Below are positions 1 through 12,852 of a stretch of 64,000 nucleotides of DNA, piece by piece. Positions within the stretch are counted from its first letter, which is position 1; every line of letters begins with the position of its first letter. The DNA is from Straminergon stramineum (taxonomy: Eukaryota > Streptophyta > Bryopsida > Hypnales > Calliergonaceae). Location of the stretch: assembly GCA_963920665.1 (NCBI GenBank), contig OY987267.1:4402001-4466000 (forward strand), in the 5' to 3' direction. The position numbers and the translations under genes are program-made. Below the pieces are notes generated by a model that was not told where the DNA came from, did not search any database, and saw nothing but the letters and a program-made list of their open reading frames with translations.

Positions 1-25
1 GGCGTGATTTTCTTTTTGTCTGCAG

Positions 26-3000
26 CTTTCCAGCTCTATCTTGTGAATTTGCTTCAGTGGATGTCAGCGATGTTTTAGGCACAGTAAGTTTCTTTTTTCG
101 TGGTTCATTTAGAGACGTTACTTGCCAGGGTGCATAATTTACCTCAAATTGTTGAAGTGCCATCGTTACAAGTTTTGTGGGTTCTAAGGATGAGTTTTTG
201 GATGCGTTCACTCAGCTGGGCCACAAGTAGTGCGTTTGTTTCTAGGAAATATCTATAAACTGCTTTGTTTTCAATTGACTGCAGCATAGATTCAATTTGA
301 CAAAAACTGTAAGGAAGTACCCAATCGACCCACGATTGCAACGAATAGGAAACGAGTTTCATTCAGGGTCTGTACCGAAGATCAACAATCACGGTGACGA
401 AGAAACCGGAGAAGATATGTTTGAGCACCTTGGGGAGGGTTCGGTGGATCTCAACAAGAACAATTTCGACTTATTCTCTAAGCAGTAAGATCTGCAGAAC
501 TGTTTGCAGTATTTGTGCTTTTTCTTGCTCGTTTCTGGATTACAGGAACATCGATTTAGCATCTTGTTAGTATTTGTTCCTGGTCTTTTACTCTGTGTCG
601 AAGACTTTCTCTTCAAAGTAGAAGAGTACTTTTAAGTGGTTGTCAGTACTTACCTTAAAAATGCTTTTGAGGTGCAGATAAATATCTGTTCGTTGGTGAT
701 CTGCAGGTTCAATGTTCTGGTCGTCAATTTTTACGCCCCTTGGTGTCCGTGGAGCCAAAGACTGGTGAGTAAATCATGCACAGACTGTCATTGGTCTCGC
801 TTTTCAAGAGCTTCATTTTCTAGTCACGTTTTTGTAGGGGAACCTTTGGGCGGTGCGAATATTGAATTAATCCTGATTACTTATCTGCTGGTCTGATACA
901 TTGAACTCACTTACGGGTCAGTTCTCTCTTTAATATACGACTCCCTTTCTGGTGTCTTCATGAAGTTTCCGCTGTTGACAGCTAGCACATAAGATTAGCG
1001 TATGTGGAAGCGCAGGGATTTGATATTGGGTGCTAACTCTCTATGCAATTTGTTGTTTATCATTTTTTGCCTGTCAGAGACCTTCTTGGGAAAAAGCAGC
1101 CAAAATTATGGCAGACAGGTAATGCCCTCCGCTATGAAGTGTGGATTTGGGCGTGCATGAATTGAATGGTTTAGGGAGTTCAACAGATCATGAGGTAGTT
1201 TGAACTTGAATGTGAGAGCAGCATATAGGCCCTTGGTTGCCCAGTCGTGTGAAAAAGTGTTCGTGTGTACTGAATTAATACATTCCTCTATAACCTGGTT
1301 TACAGGTTTAATCCAGAGATGGATGGGAGAATTCTACTTGCAAAGGTTGACTGCACTATGAACATTGATCTCTGTAGATCGTAAGTTCCCCAAATTCTGT
1401 GCCCATATTTCGGTAAATATCTGGATGTTCTTGGGGTCAATCTTTGTCTTCTCCTGAGTTCATTGTGCGTAGAATTTATGTATTCAATCGAATTAGGTGA
1501 TAGCGTCTTCTAGATTGCTTGTTAGTATTGATTACGTCATAGGACAGAATATTTTGAGCCTAGAAGCTATTTGTGGAGCCACAGACGGACTTATGAATTC
1601 TGCTGTTTGCAGACACCACATTCAAGGTTATCCATCAATCCGCATTTTCCGTAAAGGCCATGACGTCAGGTGCTTAGATTTTCTCTGCATTACTATTTCT
1701 ACTCTATATCTTAAAATTGCAAGATGGTTTGTGTTCAAGTACGGAAGAGGTCGTGCATGCTACAAAGTATTTTGACACAATAGAGTCAAAGATGCTAGCT
1801 TGAATTGAAGGTTTTGAAGTATAATCTGGTGGCTAAGAGTGTTGTTGCTGCCCCATTGTTATCAGTTTACTGCACTCGCAACATCTTCAACATATCTTTC
1901 GCTCAGTATATTGCCTAACTGCTCTTGGAATGTGTGTGTTGTCCGTGCAAACTCTACATGGCTGAATAAATGACGGGTACTTGCTTTGGAACATCAGAGG
2001 GTAAGAGTGTTCTGCTCCAAAGTCTTCCATGTCAGTTGCCTCCCAAGTCGATCATGCTTCATAATTGTTCTTTGTATAGGAACTGTGTATGGCTCTGTTA
2101 TTTGTTCAATCGATGTGTCTAATTGCATATCTTATTTCATGAATTCTCTCTGAACTGTGCTATTTCACAAATTTACTCAGTTCAAATTTTGCAGAGATGA
2201 GCATGGGCAGCATGAGCATGATTCCTACTATGGGGATCGTGACACCGAGTCCCTGGTCGCTGTAAGTTTGGACCCTTTGTTATCTTGCATTTTCTTTTAC
2301 GTGACTTGTTGTGTTATGACATAAACGAATTAAAATCATCTAGGCAGCAAATTTTCTTAGTGTAGTCTAGTTTATTGAATTTCAGCCCTGCCTAATGTGT
2401 GACAGTGTTCTTGACATTATGAGGATTCTTCATGTGCCTTGCCATTCAGTCTTCTGACCAAGTAGGCATATATTCATAACTCACAGATTTAATAATTTGT
2501 ACATATTGGATTGAAAACTCACAACTCGTGGAATTTCTAGTTCATGGCGGAGCTTGTTCCTCCAGCTGTGGTGGATGGAAAATTTCAGCTGGAAGATAAG
2601 TCTAGTAACACAGGGGCTGCGAACTCGACCACGAAGCGTCCTGCACCTAAAGCCGGAGGCTGTAGAATTGAAGGGTTTGTCAGGGTTAAGAAGGTATCTT
2701 TTCTTGTTCGGTTCTTTCATTAACTCGCCTCCATTTACCAAGATTGGGTGAATGTATGCTTTCTTGTAGTACAGACATCATCTTTTGACTGTCGGTTGTA
2801 GGTGTGTGTACCTTGTTTGAGTCTTCCTTTTTCACTTTTTCCTATGTGCAGGTTGCAATTGGTCTATGCCTGCCAGTATTTTACATGCTTTCCAGATGCT
2901 AAGTCACCATACAATTGTCTCTGCTACAGTTCAGCCTTCAGTATGGCAGCAGTACTTGGTTTGAAAATTTGTGCTAGGGAAATGAAACATGTGGGACTCA

Positions 3001-4713
3001 CTAACCGGATTGTTTGGGGGCGTTACTTGTTTATTAAATACTTGGGAAGCTAAGTGCTCTCGTAGTTTCCTAATTCTTGAAGTACGTCCACATCAGTTTT
3101 AAGCTTTATGACTTATGTGTGGCAGGTCCCTGGAGAATTGATGATATCCGCACACTCTGGTGCACATTCATTTGATGCGACCAACATGAACATGACCCAT
3201 TATGTTGGGTTCTTCAGTTTTGGTCGGAAGTTATCTTGGCGGTCAATTCATTGGGTCAATAAACTCTTACCTGAATTGGATACCAACGTAGATCGTTTGA
3301 CAGGAAATATATTCACTTCTGAACATGAAAACATCACGGTACGTGGCAAAATCCTAGTCAAGCGTTTAATTTGATTGTTTTTGTTCTGATATCCACAAGT
3401 AAATGTCCAAGTGTACGTTTAGCATGTCAACCTGTATCATTTCAAGGCATCAAGGAGATCTGTAACAAAGAACAAGATTGTGTTGCATCTGAACTCCAGT
3501 TTTTTGTAAGAAAATCTCCAGGGGTTCCTTTATTTGTCAAGTACGATTCGTAGTCCTTACCATTTGTATTATCTCTTTTAACACCCACAGTGACCAGATT
3601 GGTAACCTGGTAGACTGGAAATTCAACATGTAGAAATTGAAGGGTTATGGATGTATATTAACTTGAACATGATCTGCTTGATTTCAGTGCCAATGGCTTA
3701 CCTTATTCTCTGTAGTATGCTCACTATATATTTTGTAAGTAAGGTGAAAGTGGCTTAGTTGTCTCTTATCTATGACAACTGCACATTTCGTGTTTCAACT
3801 TCTGATCCAGTCGTGTGCTCACCTGGTGACAGCATGATCATTACTTGCAAGTCGTTAAGACAGAGGTGATCACACTCCACCGGTCACAGAGTGAAAAGGT
3901 GCTTGATCAATATGATTATACTGCACACAGTAATATGATCCAGTCTACCAATGTACCTGTTGTGAAGTTTCACTATGAACTCTCTCCTATGCAGGTACGC
4001 CACTTCTGATACTCTCTGAACTCCTTAAAATATTCCTTGGTGACAGCTTAACCCCTTAGTGCCCGAATGGCCAACGGGGCTTCTCCATATCTATCGGATT
4101 TGAAATAAATCATTTAAGACACTTCAAGGAAGTTAACAGAATGAAGAAATCATGTCTTACACTTTTGAACGATAGAAATTTTGTTTTGAAATTAATTACA
4201 ATCAACTATTAGCTTCCAAAGTGTACTTTCTATTTTTCATTTGGGCACTTAGAGGTTATGCTCTGTTACTCTGATGTTCATAACTGCTGCTGAATGGACA
4301 TTTTATCATTCTGTTATTGGGCTTCCTCAACTGATTCGTTGTCCCTTCGTTGCAGGTCTTGGTCAAGGAGAATTCAAAATCTTTCTCACATTTTCTAACA
4401 AACCTTTGCGCAATTATTGGAGGCGTTTTCACGGTGAATGCTCAGTGCTCTGCTTCTCTAGTTTCTGGGGATGTCGTTCAGGGCATGAGTGAAAGATTTG
4501 CATTCAGAATTTTTTAAGATTCACGATAGATTCTTGCTGAATTTGGAAACTAGAGCATTGGGAAATTGGAGCTTGGAGAGGGCTTGACTGTGATTTGGGT
4601 GTCATGATTTCTGACTCTCGTGCTTTTTTGTGCAGGTCGCCGGAATTATTGACTCCATGTTGCACAACGCTATGCATGTTATGAAGAAGGTGGAACTTGG
4701 GAAACAGTACTGA
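26..4713 (+). CDS. Protein disulfide isomerase fused to ERGIC/ERV41-46 domains (PDI-C / PDIL5-4 type), 5' part missing
   Basis: Twelve exons are visible: 26-83, 285-484, 707-764, 1078-1118, 1306-1380, 1613-1669, 2195-2261, 2541-2693, 3126-3338, 3833-3994, 4356-4433, 4636-4713. All have AG/GT borders and consistent phase, giving about 412 residues. The first coding exons lie upstream of the window. Order seen: the end of the ERGIC-N part (FPALSCEFASVDVSDVLGT), a thioredoxin fold with NFYAPWCPWS near residue 99, then the long COPII-coat ERV41/46 lumenal part (SAHSGAHSFDATNMNMTHYV), and a final hydrophobic stretch LCAIIGGVFTVAGIIDSML before the short basic tail ending KVELGKQY. This domain order is that of plant PDI-C, a membrane protein of the early secretory pathway. 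The thioredoxin site has one cysteine (CPWS), as I recall for plant relatives (CYWS), so dithiol exchange is unlikely and an isomerase or reductase role is uncertain. One intron carries a small transposon. Confidence 0.93.
4052..4255. mobile_element. 204-bp TTAA-flanked MITE inside a PDI-C intron
   Basis: The ends are CCCCTTAGTGCCC at the left and, read inward from the right, CCTCTAAGTGCCC: 11 of 13 positions match. The left flank is TTAA (4048-4051) and the right flank is TTAT (4256-4259), a one-base decay. It lies wholly within the intron between exons 3833-3994 and 4356-4433 and has no coding capacity. Ends and flanks match the larger TTAA family elsewhere in the window. Confidence 0.75.
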
Positions 4714-5171
4714 ATGCTAGTAGTGTTTTTCGCAATTGGTTAATCTTGAGAGAAACACTAGAGTTTTGGTAGAATTGATTCTTTATTCTATTCCATCACC
4801 CATGGCCGTGTAGGTTGCTAGGTTGCTGCTCTTCAAGAACCGCTCATCAAGGCTTGTCGTTGATTAGGGCTTGTCCATAGTCACTAGAACTGATTGTGGA
4901 TGACTTCTTGGAATTCTTAATCGATTGCTAAGTATTAGTTTAGTGATTGTTGTAGGACTTACGAAATTGTCACAAGTGTGACTCTAATAGAATGGTCTTG
5001 TTTGTGATTTTAAATGTGTCCTTCTGAAAGCGAAGTTTTTTTAAAGATATTCCATTGGTGTTACACGTATCCAAGTGGGTGCAGTACACAAGGTTTACTC
5101 CCAATACTTGGCCTGCAAACCTCACCTTTTCTGGCTTATTTCTATCAACACTTCAGGCGTACAGTACTGTA
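4714..5171 (+). other. 3' flank of PDI-C gene
   Basis: This is the presumed 3' UTR and downstream DNA. T-rich segments and AATAGAATGG near 4988 could serve as loose polyadenylation context, but no canonical AATAAA was picked out. No gene was seen. Confidence 0.5.
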
Positions 5172-6809
5172 CAATACCCTCCAATAAGTCTTGCAACCCC
5201 ACTAAGGTAGAAGCACCCAAATGTAACACGAGTTGTTTACAGACACCTATAAAACAACCTAAATCCAAGAGCTTGTGGACCCAAAGTAGACAAGTGGGTT
5301 TCTAAAGTAGACATGTGAGGTTCCAAGAAGCAACCAATCACTTGTACTTGATCCAAGTTTAGAGGGTGTTGCTTTGGGGGTTTTCTGTGTCCACTTTGGT
5401 GTTAGTTTAATGTCCACAATAGCTGCATCTATGAAGTACTTTTCAAAAATTCGTATAATATTCATACAAGCTCAGAAAAATATGAAACCAATTTTGTTGG
5501 TTTCCTAAACCATTTCCTAACACATGCACAACATTTTTTTCCTGCATGCACCCTCCATATTCAAGAGATCCAAACAAGTGTCACATTTAGGTGCTTCTAC
5601 TTTACAAAGCCCTTCAAATTTTTTCTTTCTGACTCCATTTAAAAAATACTCTATCAAAACTATCCTATGAAATCTAATGCTTTATATAACCTTAATCAAC
5701 ATATGAAATTTCAATGTCAAAAAATAAGAACTCCATTTTTGGTGAATTATTTTATTAGTTTTTCATGGCCTTACATAATAATTAATTGAAAAGTATATGT
5801 GATGATTTTTTAAGATTTGATTGCATGAGTATTTTGGAAATATCATTGTTCACATCTTTCATGTTACAAAGACTCACATTATGTAGATAAAATTTTCCTC
5901 TAGGTGATTTTGCAATTTTCTTTCATAAACATTTAAGGCAAAGAGAAACAAGCCCATTTATAGAAAAAAAATTTAACAAATGTTGTCAAACAGGGTATCA
6001 TTAGAAAGCTCTAGTACTATAGAAGCCTACTATAACATGAATTTTACATTATGTCTTGTTCATTAGCAACTACTTTGCATCAAAGTGGTACATACACTAC
6101 CATCAAATACTACCACCTTGAGCTACCATCACAACTTCCATTTGGTTTGGCATTGCAGAAATTAACTTTTTGATACTTTCTTGAGGTATATCCTCCCAAG
6201 TCAAATTCACTAAAGTCCACATTTGTTTTTTCTTATGGGGTCTATACCTTCTTTGCACTCGATTTTTGACTTTCTTCCATAAGTTTACTATAGGATTGAG
6301 GTCAGAAGAATTTGGTTGGTAGTCAATGACTTTCATATTATGTCAAGGTGCAAAGTTAACTAACTCTACTTGGAACTTCACAAAGTTTGCTTATAGAACT
6401 CCTAGCAATACCACATACACAATATTCTAGACAAATATTGATCTTTTCTCACGAAATGTCTAGGCAATGTCTTCAAGCAACAATCACTAGAAGCATGCAT
6501 GCAATAATGTTGATCCTCTCAACTCCAAAGTTGGATGACATCTACTACGTGTGATCTCCTACAACGAAATTTTTAAATGTAGCATTGTACCTTTGAACTC
6601 AACATAGTGTTTTCAAAATCAACCACCTCTCACAGAAAGAGATATTTTTAAAAAGTGAAATGAGTTACAACAAGGTACATAACTCACCTTATACAAGGCA
6701 AAAAAATATTAATCAAATACCTAAATTTACCTACCAAGAGTATGTTTTGTAATCAAATTGTTTGGTAGAGAATTAGACATGGGGTTGCAAGACTTATTGG
6801 AGGGCATTG
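5172..6809 (-). mobile_element. Decayed Tc1/mariner transposon, 1.64 kb, with TA target duplication
   Basis: Positions 5168-5201 and 6780-6813 are inverted copies of each other with 33 of 34 bases matching (CAATACCCTCCAATAAGTCT... at the left). The TA dinucleotides at 5170-5171 and 6810-6811 fit a TA target-site duplication, placing the element at 5172-6809. Length and TA flanks are typical of Tc1/mariner elements. The minus strand carries a transposase C-terminus (6103-6336). The distance from that fragment to the right repeat is too short for a full Tc1 transposase of about 340 residues, so the coding region is deleted or rearranged. Non-coding AT-rich DNA fills 5.2-6.1 kb. Confidence 0.82.
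6103..6336 (-). pseudogene. Tc1-like (DDE) transposase C-terminal remnant
   Basis: The 77-residue open segment contains YQPNSSDLNPIVNLWKKVKN, which corresponds to the conserved SPDLNPIENLW block around the third catalytic acidic residue of Tc1-type transposases. It is followed by WEDIPQESIKKLISAMPNQM and a final GG, the usual Tc1 C-terminal pattern. The Pro of SPDLNP is replaced by Ser. Upstream the frame continues (NFVKFQVELVNFAP) but is broken by an in-frame stop at about 6345, and no N-terminal DNA-binding domain is found. It lies between matching terminal repeats, so it is the remnant of the element's own gene. Confidence 0.85.
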
Positions 6810-6811
6810 TA

Positions 6812-9800
6812 CACAATTGAAGCTTATTGTTATCTATGTTACTTAGCACTTCTTCCAAATCTTACGAAAACCATGAAATTTCTTCTACATCCTAAATTTT
6901 CCTTTTGCTTGAAAATTGTGATATCAAGATTCAATTTTGAAGACTGATCTAGTTGAGTTTTGAACCCGTAGTGCGCCTAAACCCCCAAAAGAAATTTCAA
7001 TTGAGACACTTGTAGCTAAGTATATGGTAGAACCAACCACAACCAGCTAGGCCCCATGGTCAATACATAGGTAATGGGAAATTCAATAGAGAGATGATTG
7101 ATAAGAAACTATTAGTTTCTTGGTTTTCCACCATCTTCTAGCCATCACTGTTATGACACATGTGCTTTGTTTTGAGAGCCAAATTAGTCTTTAGATGAGG
7201 AGTAATGGAAGAATCTATTTATCGGAGATGGGTTCAAGCCAACTTTGGGCTTCTAAAATTCATAACAATTTAAATTTAAGGAAAAGAATTATGAAAATTT
7301 GACAAGGTCCATCATTTCTATCTCTATAGGGCAAAAAATTAACAATGCCTTCTATTACTCCAGATCATGCACAAAATGCTTAAGTCATTGGTAATGGGTG
7401 GTTCTACTATAGAGGTTTTCAATGTGTAATTTTACTGTTTGAAAATGTAGGCATGAAAGACTTGTTGACTTGGTACCAATACGAGGTAGTACAAGGAGTA
7501 CTACAATCTTTGGGACAAATTTTTTAAATTTCATTCTATTAAATGTGAGAAATTGGTGAAAAAATTCTAAATAATACATTTCCCACAAATTTAGTCTGAA
7601 AAAAAAAAAGAATTCTTCAATTGTACAAAAGTTGGAAATTTTATATAAATAGAGAGTAAAAAAATGTTTGTTTGTAGTTTGAAAAATCAAACTAAATAAA
7701 TCAAGATTTGGATACTATTTTCAAAGTGGTACTTTATTCCTTGTATTGGTAAAAAATTGAAAAAATTACGCTTGGTATTGAATACTTGAGTTATGAATCT
7801 AATTTTGCTTGGATTTATATTACAAAAGTTATGATAAAAAAACCTACCCTCTTAAGTCATTAGGAATAGAAAATAAGGCAAAGTTTTCTTGCAATCACTT
7901 CCTATTTTCCTTCATTTATTTTGACTCTATTTAAATATGATATTTGTCAATTTCTTATTGTTTATGTCATTGGTGATTATCTCCTATTCTCCAAAAGTTA
8001 TTTGGTTGTTTCAAGCCCAAAACTATACCAAGGCACTTTTTCCTAAAATAATGCTATATTTCTTGTCTTTACTATTTTTTTGGTAGATCAAAACTTTATG
8101 ATCTCTTAGTTAACTTGTTGTAGTGCATCCTTCAAAATTTCACATTAAAAAACCTTTCCAATTGCAAGATCTTGGACTTATAAATTTGAAAATTAGTTTT
8201 TTTCAATCCATTCAAGAAGTGAGGTTCCACATCTTTCAAATTTATTACAAGGAAAAGAATTGTGTATGAAGGAAATATGTTGGAAACATACAAAAAAATA
8301 AATGAACAACAAATTCTTCAATATTTATGGTAGAAGGTTGATTGTGTAGATTTACAAGATACTAAATTTTCCAACAACTTTATTTTTTTCAAAAATGTCA
8401 ATCCCAATGGTGAGAATATTGTTGTAGTAGGAAATCTTCATCATATACTTTTATTTATTTCAAAAAATAGAAGAAGTTCAATTGAAAATGAACTTCAAAT
8501 ATTATATTTATGTTGAGGGACCATGATTGTTGCTTGCAAGATGAAACTTGTCATAATTTCATTTCATCAATTCCAATACAATTATTCAAAGCTTTCATAT
8601 ACAATTACATCTATGAAATCAAATCAAATTGCTTATTAAACTCAGAAGGCAAAAAAAACTATGAATTTTCAATGTGTTAAAATTTGGTGAACCCAAAATT
8701 GACCCTAGCCTTTCATGTCCAAAGGGCTTACAAGTTCCACATTCATTGAAAGTTACATGTTTTCATCTAGTAAAACTCAAAACTTAATTATAAGACTAAA
8801 TTACAACTTGTCTTCAGGAGATTCTATTACATCATATATTTTGGAGTTTGGGGATCATATCTTCAAGCCACCCAACAAATAAAAGAACTCTTCCATTGGA
8901 ATTAGAACTTGATAATACTATCATTTGAAGTATTGTACATCAAAGAATTCCTTAAAATAGACACAAAAATATTTGGATTTGGACTTTGACAACCCAAAAA
9001 ACTCCATTGAAGGTTAGCTTAAAGACAAATATAATAGACTTTAGCAAATTGTGTTATACAAAGAATGTAATTGGCATGATAATTGCAATTGTTAATTAAA
9101 AGGAAGGAACATCGGAAACTACAAGAACATTCGTTTTCATGAATTGGAAGCAATCTTGTTCATACTAGTTCATAGCTCATTCATTGCTCCTTTACTCTCA
9201 TAGATTTAAGATTGTTCACTTAAGTTGATGTGTATAGATAGAGTCAAATTAAAATTAGGGGTTACTTTTTCCTTGTAGACAAATAGAAAATCATAAATTT
9301 CCAAAATAAAAATAAAGATCCTTCCAATTATTATATTTTTTGTGAACTTTCAAAGCCAAGGCTTGAAGAAATCTTACAGAGTTTCTAGGTGCATCTTTGA
9401 AGTGCCTTAAAAATGACCCAAAACCATACTTTGCATATTCAAGTATTTTGCAACCGAGTAGCTCCATGTGTAAAATTGTAGTTTTTCCATAAGCATAGTT
9501 TAATGTCACACTGACAATACTTCAGCATTCCCCTCATCAAACTTCTCTATGTGTAAGTTCAATGCATTCGATTCCTTTTGTTGCCAAATAAGTTCTTGTT
9601 ACTCTCACTAGTTTCCCACAAAAAACCATAGGTTTATTTTGAGACAAAGGCAGTAGTCCTCTAGGTTTGTAGCAAAATGCATTGTAGAGGATCAATTTTG
9701 GGGTTTGATTTCGTTGTTGCAGATGAAGTGCACTTTTCTAATTGCTTAATTGACTAGCAAATTTGATAAAATTTGTGTCTACTTCATTTCTAATGACAAT

Positions 9801-10648
9801 TCAAAAATGGATCTCAACAAGAGAATTATAAGGAAGCATTGTTATAATATCTTACTCTCAATGAAATCAAATTGCTCAAATTAGATCCTTAATCCCTCAT
9901 AATCCAAGGGGGGTACTTTCAAACTGGGCCAAAACTACCTAGAATTTGAGCAATTTATTTGCTCATAATTTCTTAAGATCAAATAGAATGAAACCATAAG
10001 GTCTTGAATTTTACATTGAGAGTGAGTACTTCAAAAGAAATTTAGATTATTTGAAGTTGCATAGTTTAGTCGATATTTAAATTATAAGTTATATTTGGAT
10101 CAATGGAAAAACAAGGCAACACACTTTAAAGGAGCACATCTTAGTGGGAATATATCAATATGATGATCTTTTTTGCTCAATGAAAGACAAGAGAGTTGAA
10201 AATGTTCATCTAAAATTTCACAACATTTTGAGCATTTTTCACTTCATGGTGGAATTTGCAATGTATGGTCATCATTGAAATGAAAGTAGCGTTTATAAAA
10301 GAAACCAAGAATGGGACACTTGTCTTCTCCTTAAGCTCCTTAGATCTTCCCTTTTTAAGATGGATCTAATCTTTCTCAGGTAGACAACAATCACATTGGT
10401 TGGCAAACTTTTCAGTCCATGCCTGGACCAAACCTCCCCAAATGAGCTGTGAACTACATTACACTACTCAACTTTTTTTTAAATTCCACAAGGCAGAGTT
10501 TAACTTGGAATTTGATGAAATTGCCGCCATTGGATTCATAACGCAATCTATTTTCTAGAATCAAATTTACTTTTAAGAAAAACTCAAAATCTGAGAATGG
10601 GCAGCTCAAAAGAGAGGGGTAGTGACCAGAAAATGGTCGCATGAGTCA
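6812..10648. other. AT-rich intergenic DNA without recognisable gene
   Basis: About 3.8 kb with many A/T runs and only short open frames (longest about 100 codons, low complexity). No protein family was recognised. It is probably old transposon debris. A weak TTAATCCCT end at 9889-9897 may pair with TTAGGGATTAA at 11576-11586, but the similarity is too short to call. Confidence 0.55.
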
Positions 10649-10652
10649 TTAA

Positions 10653-11571
10653 CCCCTAAATGTTTTCAACTATGTTTTCACCGAAAATGCTCCAAAACTG
10701 TCATTTCTAGAACAAGTACCAAATTTTAGGAAAAAAACGTTTTTGGACACATGTAACCATAAGATCTTGTACTACACTTATTTGAGAAGATGTGGAAAAA
10801 TTTCAGAATTTTCCACCATGTAGATTGTAAGATATTAGTGTTTGAATTAGCAAAAATCCTTTTTTTGGCCCTGTGAAAAAACGTGCACTTCACAAGGCCA
10901 AATTTGTATGAAAAAAATTCCAAAATGGTGGATACTCTTTAAATTCATTCTTCAAGGCAAGTTGGCTACATGCTTGAAAAAATTCAAATCATTTGAAATT
11001 GTACAACGTATAGGAAAAAGAAAGTAAGTACAAAGAACTAGAGAATGATTCAAAATACTAAATTGTGAAGAATTTTGTTATGGAATTGAAAAATTTCAAT
11101 CTCAATGGTTGTAATGTTTTAATAAAAAATCCACACCCTATGATTTTATTTTTTTCAAAAAATATTGAAAATTGAGTGAAATAAAGGACTTCAAAGTTTA
11201 TTTTAGAGTAGAGAATCCAAAATTGCCTACAAACTAAAATGCCTCATAACTTTCATCTCATAAATCAAAATGGAATGATTCAAAGCTTTCCATGTACATA
11301 TAAATCTAGAAAAACCAATTTCAAATTTTTATTTCTTAAAAAAGTGTTTCTTTAATAAATTTTTGGTCTGCCCAAAGATCAATGAAAATTACATATCTTG
11401 CAATAACTTTTTAACCATGAAATCAAAAGTTATGAAAGTTGATGGGCCTTAAAGATACTCCTTGGGCACATGTTGTGTGAAAATTTCAAAGAAAAAAAAG
11501 AAAAACTCCATTTGTAGTGAGCTGCCCAAAATCACTATGTTGCCAAAAAATGCAGTTTGGGCATTTAGGGG
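10653..11571. mobile_element. 919-bp TTAA-flanked non-autonomous element (family A, copy 1)
   Basis: Flanked by TTAA at 10649-10652 and 11572-11575. Its ends are CCCCTAAATG and its exact inverse CATTTAGGGG. The interior aligns over its whole length with copies at 19115-20036, 48200-49117 and, reversed, 23301-24247. Shared stretches include ACTATGTTTTCACC near the left end and, internally, AAAACTGTCATTTCTAG. No open frame resembles a transposase, so it must have been moved in trans. Confidence 0.82.
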
Positions 11572-11575
11572 TTAA

Positions 11576-12311
11576 TTAGGGATTAAGCGCTATCCTTTCT
11601 ATTTCCTCGAGAATCAAACCCAGGAACGAAAGAAAGAAAAGGGTACAATAGAAATTGTTTGCAGTGAGATCTGTGGCACTCTACATAATCAGCAAATTCA
11701 ACCGAGAATCCATTTTATCTCATAACATTCTTTTTTAATCAGAGGAATCTTTATTCATTTGGCTCCGAATTGAGAAATGATTCACATTTGAGCACGACAT
11801 AGATTGAAGCATCCATTCGCAGATTAGCTAGAAAGCAAGACAGTCTTAACATGAGTTGAAGGAGAAGCCTTAGTGACGAGTATTAATTTTGCAAAAGGCT
11901 ACATACTTAGATGGCTAATTAACACGCTCATTGCAAACTGATTGAGAAGCCAGATTGAAGAAGCTCTCGCTGGCTCCAATTGCAAATGAGAGAACACGTT
12001 CAAGCACTCCACCATAATCAGGCAACACATGAGCATACATAATTAATTATGCAAAACAGAAACATGAGTTGAAGGAAAAAAATATGCAATTCTTAGAGAT
12101 TTCTATTACTCTTGCAAGCAATACAAAAGATCGACCCCGCGAGGCGACGTGGCCCCGGTATAAAAGAGTCTGTTAACCAGATCGAAACTTGGTTTCTGAG
12201 CTATCAATGCAGTGAAAGAACATAACTTAATCGACGAAGTAGTCGATCGACGAGAACATGGTCAAATTCGACTGACAAGGCAGCAGAGACGATGTAGAAC
12301 TACATCGATGC
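11576..12311. other. Intergenic DNA; small GC-rich patch with TATAAAAG
   Basis: No gene is recognised. A GC-rich patch with GACCCCGCGAGGCGACGTGG and TATAAAAG (about 12134-12167) stands out in AT-rich surroundings. It could be a core promoter or a fragment of a retroelement; no coding region follows within reach. Confidence 0.35.
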
Positions 12312-12815
12312 GCTTCAATTCATAATGACAACGTATTGTACTGTACAATCTCCGAATACTAGTGTTAATCGATCAAAATTCTGTCAAATTCTGATCTGAA
12401 GACGTACTACGTCGAGATTCAGTCAAATTCTGTATATATGTATGTACAGATTTTGTTGACAAATGGAAAGTAACTGACACCCAGCCCCTTTCCTTTTCGC
12501 CGTATGACTGCAATCCGTGCTACAACTGACTGCAATCACTAAATTTGCTTCAATTCATTCTGACAATGCACAAGACTATATTATTTACTGCAAGTCCGCT
12601 CTCTCTGTCTCTGTCTCTCTCGATCTGTCTGTCTCCGAATGTTAGGGTTGATCAAAGTTCTGTCAAATCCTGACGACTACTGCAAGATTCGGTACGTAAT
12701 GTTCAGAGTTCTGTGGAAAAAAAGAAATAATTTCCTTTCATGGGTCTTAAAGAAAAGAAATAGAATTGATGATCAGCCACTTTCCTTTTCTCCTTGTGGC
12801 CGCAATCCGTGCTAC
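12312..12815 (+). repeat. Two tandem diverged copies of a ~235-300-bp repeat
   Basis: Unit 1 runs from GCTTCAATTCA at 12312 to CAATCCGTGCTAC at 12523. Unit 2 runs from GCTTCAATTCA at 12546 to CAATCCGTGCTAC ending at 12815. Both contain, in the same order, a TCTCCGAAT block, GATCAAA(A/G)TTCTGTCAAAT and the CCTTTCCTTTTC/CAATCCGTGC end. Unit 2 also carries a CT-rich (CTCTCTGTCTCTGTCTCTCT) stretch. A third, inverted copy lies at 15880-16140, beyond the GC-rich gene. Confidence 0.7.
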
Positions 12816-12852
12816 TCCTGACTCCACTACTTGAATTGAAAACCCACCCACC

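Noticed and set aside
10649..10660. Interstitial telomere repeats (TTTAGGG/CCCTAAA matches)
   Set aside because: They are single heptamers always at transposon ends beside TTAA, never tandem arrays.
9889..11586. Larger TTAA-type element (TTAATCCCT...AGGGATTAA) enclosing family-A copy 1
   Set aside because: Only about nine terminal bases match and the inner flanks diverge at once. It could be chance in AT-rich DNA.
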